11,310 nucleotides of DNA. It comes from Cephalothrix spiralis (taxonomy: Eukaryota; Nemertea; Palaeonemertea; Archinemertea; Cephalotrichidae). Positions 8,601 to 11,310 of this stretch are shown piece after piece. Location of the stretch: contig JAUCNG010376371.1 in NCBI GenBank assembly GCA_032353305.1, positions 1 to 11,310 of the forward strand. The letters are read 5' to 3'. A program made the translations under genes and the position numbers. Position 1 is the stretch's first letter; each line of letters begins with the position of its first letter. Below the pieces are notes generated by a model, which made no database searches, was not told the origin of the DNA, and worked only from the letters and a program-made list of their open reading frames with translations.

Positions 8601-10638
8601 TGAAGGGAGTGTTTTCAGAATTCTGTCGAAAAGCCAAAGGGCTAACCTTATACCTTATACCGTAGTACTACGTACGCACTACGCACGGTGGTGGTAGGTC
8701 ACTAAAACAGTACAAGGAAGGGCCGGGAAGGGGTCACTTTTCATATACGTACATATTTTCAGAATAGCGATAAAAATATAATTGTTCTAGTACTTAAAGT
8801 TGTAGTCAGTCCTTAACAATAACATTAGAATAATAGATTCCAGATTGATTATCAAATTAGTCAGTTAAATCTATTAGATACACTTTCATCATCTTTAAGT
8901 ACTAATTGCCAAAATTGTCATGGCAAAAATTTACAACACCCATGATGAAAAAATGTACAAAACGGCTTTTGGTAAAAATTATCTTGTGTTCCAAATTATA
9001 GATTTGATAGATTTTGTAGAAATTAAGCCTCATTGTCAAAGTATTATAATTATCATTTTCCTTCTTTCAAATAATAAAAACAAATTTAACTTAATTTCGG
9101 TCATAAACGAGGAAGATACATATTTCGTTTTCCCCTACAAAGGATTTCCATTATAATTTTTAAAGAACATGCAAACTATAGTGACGTTGTTTTGTAAAAC
9201 AATATGGGGATCCCCCTTTTGCCACAAATTTTCCGGTCATTATTTGTAATTTTTTTTGTATGGTGTTTTAACGTGATTAGAATGTTTGAATATAGGTCCC
9301 AATGCATTGTATATTGTAGTTTTTCGTGCAGCTTTACTGGTACCTTACCTTATTTCCTAAAAGTACGCAAGGTATCGTACTACCATCTGGTAATTGTACT
9401 TTGCTGTCTAAATCACTCTTCCATTTTTGAACGGCTTCAAATGTGGACGCTCGTGAAACATCGAAAACAATAAATGCACCTACAGCCTCTTTATAATATA
9501 CTCTGGTCATATTTCCAAATCTTTCTTGACCTACAAAATAATAGATTTTATTTTAAATTTTTTGCGCCTTTTTAAAGGTTATAGATTTCCTCAAAGTCAT
9601 GATACAAAGGGGTTGAACTAGCTTAACGATAGTACAGGTGAGACCTATATTGTATTTAATATACTTCAATTTACACTGCTGTAATGTAAACAAGTAGTAC
9701 ATCTCACCGGGATCTCATCTTATGTCAGCCAGATGTCAAAATACAACAATTTTAACGGAAGGAATAAAATCACGATGATAATGATCATTTCTCAAGATTA
9801 CTCAACGCAACACGATAATACTTCACATGAGTTTGAAAACACCTGCATATTTAAATAGCCTTCCGTAGGTGAAATGTATTACATGTAGTTATATCAGTGC
9901 TACTTAAACCCCATATGTATCATGATGACCTTTGATTTCCTCTATACCGAGGGTTCACATAACTTACTTCAAACCAGGAACATCTAGCTTTGGGTACTAG
10001 TTCCCTTCTCCATTCCCGCTGTAAATCTGAAATGCTATCAGTTGACTCGATGAACACCTGCTGTTTCTTAAAAGCTTTCAATTCACGTTTATCGATGCAG
10101 TACAATTAAAATAAACTCGTTGTAACCAAGGGAACGCCTTAGTCGATCAAATATTTTGAATTCTATAGTCAGCGGTATAGAGTATGCAACACCTAACTCA
10201 GAGGGGAATCTATCTGACCTTCCACCTTTAACGATCTCCAAAATGTATACAAAAATGGCTTTAGACAACGAGTTAATTCGGATCAAAGTTCCTAATCTGT
10301 AGTAATTCGTCCCCTCTCAAATGCAAAAATACGGAATCCCAATCCGACAGGTTTTTCTTCTTCAAATCGTAAACTTTCTAAACGCCTTTGCCTGCCCGGT
10401 AGACATGCTAGTCAAAAACCGGTTTTGGGCAGTTTTTGTAAAAATACCGAAATTCCGGCAATATTCGGAAAAATACGGGACTTGCCGAAGTTTTCGAAAC
10501 GAGAAAATAGATCCAATGAATCCATAATCAGTTCACTCGGGGAATTAACATTATATTACCTGCAATATCCCATAATTGTAACCGTACCACTGTATCTGCG
10601 TCCCAATTTATTACTTTTAATGCAAAATCTACACCAAT
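2519..10638 (-). CDS. RAB32: Rab32/Rab38-family small GTPase, partial gene (four exons, 5' exon missing)
   Basis: Joined exons 10638-10560, 9530-9349, 5971-5828 and 2638-2519 give 174 in-frame residues ending in TAA. Seen: IGVDFALK at residues 1-8, WDIAG 23-27, QERFGNMTRVYYKEAVGA just after it, NKCD 86-89, ETSAK 116-120 and a terminal Gly-Cys-Cys. Isoleucine in WDIAGQE, where most Rabs have WDTAGQE, marks the Rab32/38 group. Known for the family: these GTPases sit on lysosome-related organelles, endosomes and mitochondria, direct cargo transport there, are activated by the BLOC-3 exchange factor and bind VARP; the two C-terminal cysteines are geranylgeranylated for membrane attachment. Family members are roughly 205-225 residues, so about 35-50 N-terminal residues (P-loop, switch I) are absent; no such sequence is visible up to 11310. 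Introns are about 1.03, 3.38 and 3.19 kb. No stop or frameshift interrupts it, so it looks functional. Rab32 versus Rab38 cannot be separated; most invertebrates have a single ancestral gene. Confidence 0.93.
2640..3864. other. Distal part of the last Rab32 intron, mostly unassigned
   Basis: Non-coding as far as can be seen; short open frames at 2850-3122, 3068-3271 and 3343-3603 on the plus strand match nothing I recognise. It holds a 30/29-bp tandem duplication (3151-3209) and a short inverted repeat (ATCAATGTG near 3293 with CACATTGAT near 3380). On the minus strand around 3500, ATGGCCGCGGATTTAG opens a frame that stops after about 12 codons. Confidence 0.45.
3151..3209 (+). repeat. Tandem duplication, about 30 bp x 2
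   Basis: TTTGCTAATATTWCGAAATT plus an A-run and GC is repeated at 3151-3180 and 3181-3209, differing by one substitution and one A. It lies within the intron. Confidence 0.8.
3865..4165. other. GC-rich, hairpin-rich island of unknown origin
   Basis: It stands out in the AT-rich intron by high GC and strong structure. A first hairpin is at 3880-3913 (CAATGTA..GGGG, loop AGTGATCA, CCCC..TACATTG). GGTGATCACC at 3953-3962 is a perfect palindrome. A 22-bp stem with two mismatches pairs 4019-4040 (GCGCCTATCC...) with 4049-4070 (...GGATAGGCGC) around an 8-nt loop. AACCCAGAGCGGGT near 4140 is a further small hairpin, and AATTTTTTG near 4098 resembles an Sm site. A plus-strand frame spans 3882-4172 (96 codons), but I recognise no domain. 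It could be the 5' end of a retroelement, a SINE-like element or a structured RNA; none is proven. Confidence 0.45.
4019..4070. repeat. Strong 22-bp stem-loop
   Basis: 4019-4040 and 4049-4070 are inverted copies with two mismatches around TCGAGAGT. It is mostly G-C paired, and is the most stable-looking local hairpin in the window. Confidence 0.85.
4300..5112. mobile_element. Family A inverted-repeat element, long diverged copy
   Basis: The left arm (about 4300-4470) is inverted relative to the right arm (about 4970-5112). Minus-strand reading of the left arm gives GGCCCGCACTGCTGAGATTTT and CAAAAGTTCCATGGAC, matching the 6470-6590 arm. The right arm has GGCCCGCACTTTTTTGAG and ATTTTCGCGGG. 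Shared internal landmarks with the copy at 6097-6590 are GATCCGCA..ATGGTC, AATAATAA.ATACT and TTTTGGGGCCT. The interior is longer and contains unrelated-looking sequence (about 4640-4920). The right arm breaks off where the 5118-5770 foldback starts. No coding capacity. Confidence 0.75.
5118..5770. mobile_element. 653-bp foldback element with arms of about 120 bp
   Basis: 5118-5240 and 5645-5770 are inverted copies sharing CGGACTCGCCGCGGAA, CTCCTCG, CCGGATTATA, ATCATTATACAAG and ATATGCCATA (read on one strand). The interior is very AT-rich, with a 12-C run at 5304-5315 and repeated TTTTTAGGG/AAATCTT-type words that also show some inverted symmetry, suggesting that the whole element folds back. 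The left tip carries a 7-bp tandem motif (CGGACTC, CGGACCA, CGGACTC, 5123-5144 region). I see no target duplication. It sits inside or against the right arm of the 4300-5112 element. Confidence 0.75.
5828..5971 (-). CDS. RAB32: Rab32 exon (fourth coding exon): CD of NKxD to G5 motif and last helix
   Basis: This 144-nt exon encodes 48 codons, phase 0 at both ends, so skipping it would keep the frame but destroy the GTPase fold. It starts CDLSKEGL, completing NKCD, and continues with DDYCKENGFLAWFETSAKEN, which contains the G5 SAK motif, then the helix INIDDGARALVTK. CKENGF and WFETSAKENINI closely match the vertebrate RAB32 segment. The acceptor TTTTTTCAG ends at 5972; the donor GTATGT starts at 5827. 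It is hemmed in by repeats: a large foldback ends 58 bp beyond its 5' splice site, and inverted family A sequence begins about 125 bp before its 3' splice site. Confidence 0.94.
6097..6590. mobile_element. Family A inverted-repeat element, most complete copy
   Basis: The left arm (6097-6240) and right arm (6401-6590) are inverted copies: CTCGGAAGTGCGGGCCTAAA against TTTAGGCCCGCACTTCCGAG, TATATTTTTGGAAAGCTT against AAGCTTTCCAAAAATATA, ATTTTCGAAAGGG against CCCTTTCGAAAAT, and TTTTGGGGCCTC against GAGGCCCCAAA. About 160 bp of unique interior lies between, including TATTTTCTGATCCGCATGG. The right arm extends to AAAAGTTCCATAAAC; the outer left arm is diverged or lost. It is non-coding. Length and arms fit a MITE, but the superfamily is not determinable here. 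Confidence 0.85.
6591..6968. other. Unassigned intronic DNA
   Basis: I see nothing beyond AT-rich sequence with no gene-like or repeat-like structure. Confidence 0.35.
6969..7182 (+). repeat. Family A element, truncated internal copy
   Basis: Starts within the left arm (TTTGAAAGGGTTGGGCTCA), then matches 6200-6400 through GGGGCCTCAGGG, AATTTAATTTAAAGG, CCCGATATTTTCTGATCCG, CATGGTCCAT and AATAATAAGATACTATTTT, ending in CGAAAAACTGTACTGGCC. Both outer arms are missing; the next element (family B) begins about 35 bp later. Confidence 0.85.
7217..7851. mobile_element. Family B non-autonomous transposon-like repeat, long copy
   Basis: The ends are inverted repeats of about 45 bp. Left: CTCTTTCTCAATTAAAAAG then ATTTGGTGCAAATC...CGAACAACT. 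Right, read on the minus strand: GTCTTTCTCGAATAAAACAG then ATTTGGTGCGGATCGGTTC. The body matches 1949-2327 in order, with an extra stretch of about 240 bp at 7445-7690. Short frames in the extra stretch (7469-7654 plus, 7693-7490 minus) resemble no transposase. The family is non-autonomous and unassigned. Confidence 0.75.
7999..8113. repeat. Imperfect foldback of about 115 bp
   Basis: TAATATTACTT at 7999-8009 is answered by AAGTAATATT at 8104-8113. Nearer the centre, AATTTGCAC pairs with GTGCAAATT around CCAGTCCTGG. The right arm carries about 18 extra bases. Probably an eroded MITE. Confidence 0.55.
8168..8213. repeat. Triple CTAATTCAACG motif, alternating orientation
   Basis: CTAATTCAACG (8168-8178), its reverse complement CGTTGAATTAG (8185-8195) and CTAATTCAACG again (8202-8212) lie within 46 bp, so the centre copy can pair with either neighbour. 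Confidence 0.75.
8431..8487. repeat. Perfect 18-bp palindrome next to a 19-bp tandem duplication
   Basis: AGTAATTTCGAAATTACT (8431-8448) is its own reverse complement. Immediately after it, GATTCGTAATCATTATTTT (8450-8468) is repeated with one change at 8469-8487. Confidence 0.8.
8488..9348. other. Unassigned part of the 3.4-kb Rab32 intron
   Basis: AT-rich, with short direct repeats near 8649-8690 (CCTTATA twice, and CACTACG-like words). Plus-strand frames at 8920-9156 and 9204-9473 look like random AT-rich translation; the second runs antisense through the real exon 9349-9530. Confidence 0.4.
9349..9530 (-). CDS. RAB32: Rab32 exon (third coding exon): switch II to NK of NKxD
   Basis: This 182-nt exon completes the split glycine with GT and then encodes 60 codons, starting QERFGNMTRVYY and ending CVLLGNK. 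It contains switch II with the catalytic-region glutamine of AGQE, the Rab32/38 block KEAVGAFIVFDVSRASTFEAV, the KWKSDLDSKV helix, and the first two residues of the guanine-specificity NKxD motif. The acceptor TATTTTGTAG ends at 9531 and the donor GTAAGG begins at 9348; the end phase is 0. Glycine before NK replaces the alanine of human RAB32 (LANK). There are no disruptions. Confidence 0.94.
9531..10559 (-). other. Rab32 intron of about 1 kb, no clear repeat
   Basis: Bounded by the donor GTAATA at 10559 and the acceptor TTTTGTAG ending at 9531. Two minus-strand frames (10286-10089 and 10105-9920) contain protein-like stretches, but I recognise no family. AATAAACTCGTTGT near 10110 and ACAACGAGTTAATT near 10265 form a 14-bp inverted repeat with one mismatch, about 140 bp apart. 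Confidence 0.5.
10560..10638 (-). CDS. RAB32: Rab32 exon (second coding exon): interswitch strand to WDIAG
   Basis: This 79-nt exon encodes 26 codons plus one base, beginning IGVDFALKVINWD and ending LQLWDIA followed by the first base of a glycine codon. It covers the beta strand after switch I and the start of the DxxG (G3) motif. The 3' splice site is AG at 10640-10639 after a weak pyrimidine tract, giving a phase 0 boundary; the 5' splice site is GTAATA starting at 10559, phase 1. The reading frame is fixed by the near-perfect match to Rab32/38 proteins and by the in-frame join to the next exon. The residue expected just before it (the T of ATIGVDF) must come from the missing upstream exon. 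Confidence 0.92.
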
Positions 10639-10811
10639 CTATTGCATAAATTAAGGAAATATTGATAATTACTCATTAAAACTACAGGTGTATGCTTATA
10701 CAGTGTATTTATCAAATTCGCTTCCGCCAACTTCGGCTACTCTTTATCATGCACTGCACTTACGAATAGCAGTTATACACCACTGGGTGTCAACTCGTAT
10801 AAATACAGTTC

Positions 10812-10913
10812 GCGGAGGGGGAATCGAACCCACGACTATGAAGTCGTCATTTTATGATGACGTCATGACCATTGGGAACAGCACCTCTACGACCATTAAC
10901 AACTGAGTTAACC
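10812..10913 (-). repeat. tRNA-derived sequence (SINE head or tRNA pseudogene)
   Basis: On the minus strand, GGTTCGATTCC near 10827-10837 is a canonical RNA polymerase III B box / T-arm, followed by an acceptor-like CTCCGCGA. About 65 bp 5' of it, TTAACTCAGTTG.TTA and AGAGGTGCTG resemble a D-arm/A box interrupted by about 8 extra bases. The anticodon region is expanded and carries GACTTCATAGTC. The T-stem has a mismatch and the acceptor pairing is poor, so it is not a functional tRNA. Sequence below 10812 could be a SINE body; its end is not evident. Confidence 0.6.
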
Positions 10914-10956
10914 TCTTTAAAATCCGATAATTTCAAGTTTTAGATTATCTGCTTAC

Positions 10957-10998
10957 GTCACGTGACCTTTGACATCATTAAATGACCTCGTATGACCT
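10957..10998. promoter_or_regulatory. Candidate E-box (CLEAR/M-box-like) plus nuclear-receptor half-site cluster
   Basis: GTCACGTGAC (10957-10966) is a perfect palindrome identical to the extended E-box used by MITF/TFEB-type factors. It overlaps TGACCT (10963-10968), which forms a DR1-like pair with TGACAT (10970-10975). TGACCT at 10983-10988 and 10993-10998 is a perfect DR4. It lies 5' of the visible Rab32 exons, so in an upstream intron or near the promoter. The motifs are seen; regulatory use is inferred, and TGACCT-rich sequence can also be part of an interspersed repeat. Confidence 0.35.
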
Positions 10999-11310
10999 TG
11001 AAATTTTGCATGCGGATAGAATAGGTACACACTCATAGAATATGAACACATTCCTATTAGTCGATAATACATTTATACTTCCTAAACCTGATAGTTTTTG
11101 AGATAATCGGCGATAATCGGCACTTTATATTTTCGGCCATCATCTTGGATTCTTAAGTGTCATTACGTTTAAGTTAAGTGTATAGTTGTTTAAGGCTTTA
11201 CTTAAATGTCATGTGGCACAGTGTCCTTAAGGTCTACCAAGACTGCAAAAATGCACAAAGGCTGATATTTTCAGAATTGAAAGGCAAATGTTTACTGATA
11301 ATGATACCAC
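10999..11310. other. Unassigned sequence upstream of the visible Rab32 exons
   Basis: Contains GATAATCGGC twice in tandem (11102-11121) and CCATCATCTTGGATT (11139-11153 region), a type of sequence seen in interspersed repeats. No P-loop-encoding exon is visible on the minus strand here. Confidence 0.45.

Noticed and set aside
8920-9156. Plus-strand 78-codon frame starting ATGGCAAAA
   Set aside because: Low-complexity, Ile/Phe/Asn-rich translation typical of AT-rich DNA; no splice context or domain.
9204-9473. Plus-strand 89-codon frame
   Set aside because: It overlaps the Rab32 exon 9349-9530 on the opposite strand; the antisense exon explains the open frame.
10812-10913. Functional tRNA gene
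   Set aside because: Interrupted D-arm, expanded anticodon region, T-stem mismatch and poor acceptor pairing.
1-11310. CRISPR arrays, operons, phage or toxin-antitoxin systems
   Set aside because: Spliced exons show the DNA is animal; there are no regularly spaced repeats and no prokaryotic genes.

Overview
The window is eukaryotic, almost certainly from an invertebrate animal. It is AT-rich, has no long open reading frame, and holds conserved protein segments bounded by GT/AG splice sites and separated by kilobase introns full of short inverted-repeat elements. The one gene I can prove is the 3' four-fifths of a Rab32/Rab38-family small GTPase on the minus strand. Four coding exons (10638-10560, 9530-9349, 5971-5828, 2638-2519) join in frame to 174 residues. 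They run from the IGVDF strand after switch I, through the subfamily signature WDIAGQERFGNMTRVYYKEAVGA (in two pieces here, split by an intron), NKCD and ETSAK, to a C-terminal Cys-Cys. The exon with the P-loop must lie beyond 11310. A mollusc or other lophotrochozoan is a reasonable guess from the protein and the repeat style, but the sequence does not settle it.

Layout. 1-2518 is the 3' UTR and downstream flank: the end of a family A element at the left edge, a 103-bp foldback (448-550), a 193-bp TA-flanked foldback transposon (1617-1809) and a family B element (about 1949-2327). 2639-5827 is the last intron, with a GC-rich, hairpin-rich island (about 3865-4165), a long family A element (about 4300-5112) and another large foldback (5118-5770) reaching almost to the 5' splice site. 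5972-9348 is an intron with a complete family A element (about 6097-6590), a truncated copy (6969-7182), a second family B element (about 7217-7851) and small foldbacks. 9531-10559 is a plainer intron. Above 10639 lie a tRNA-like sequence on the minus strand and a cluster of possible regulatory motifs containing the palindrome GTCACGTGAC.

The genes do not form a system in the operon sense: there is one Rab gene, and nearly everything else is non-autonomous transposon debris. No transposase, reverse transcriptase, CRISPR, toxin or viral gene is recognisable. The most interesting points are the several apparently distinct inverted-repeat families, the 144-bp exon sandwiched between complementary repeat arms, the GC-rich island, and an E-box/half-site cluster upstream of a Rab gene whose vertebrate relatives are controlled by MITF.
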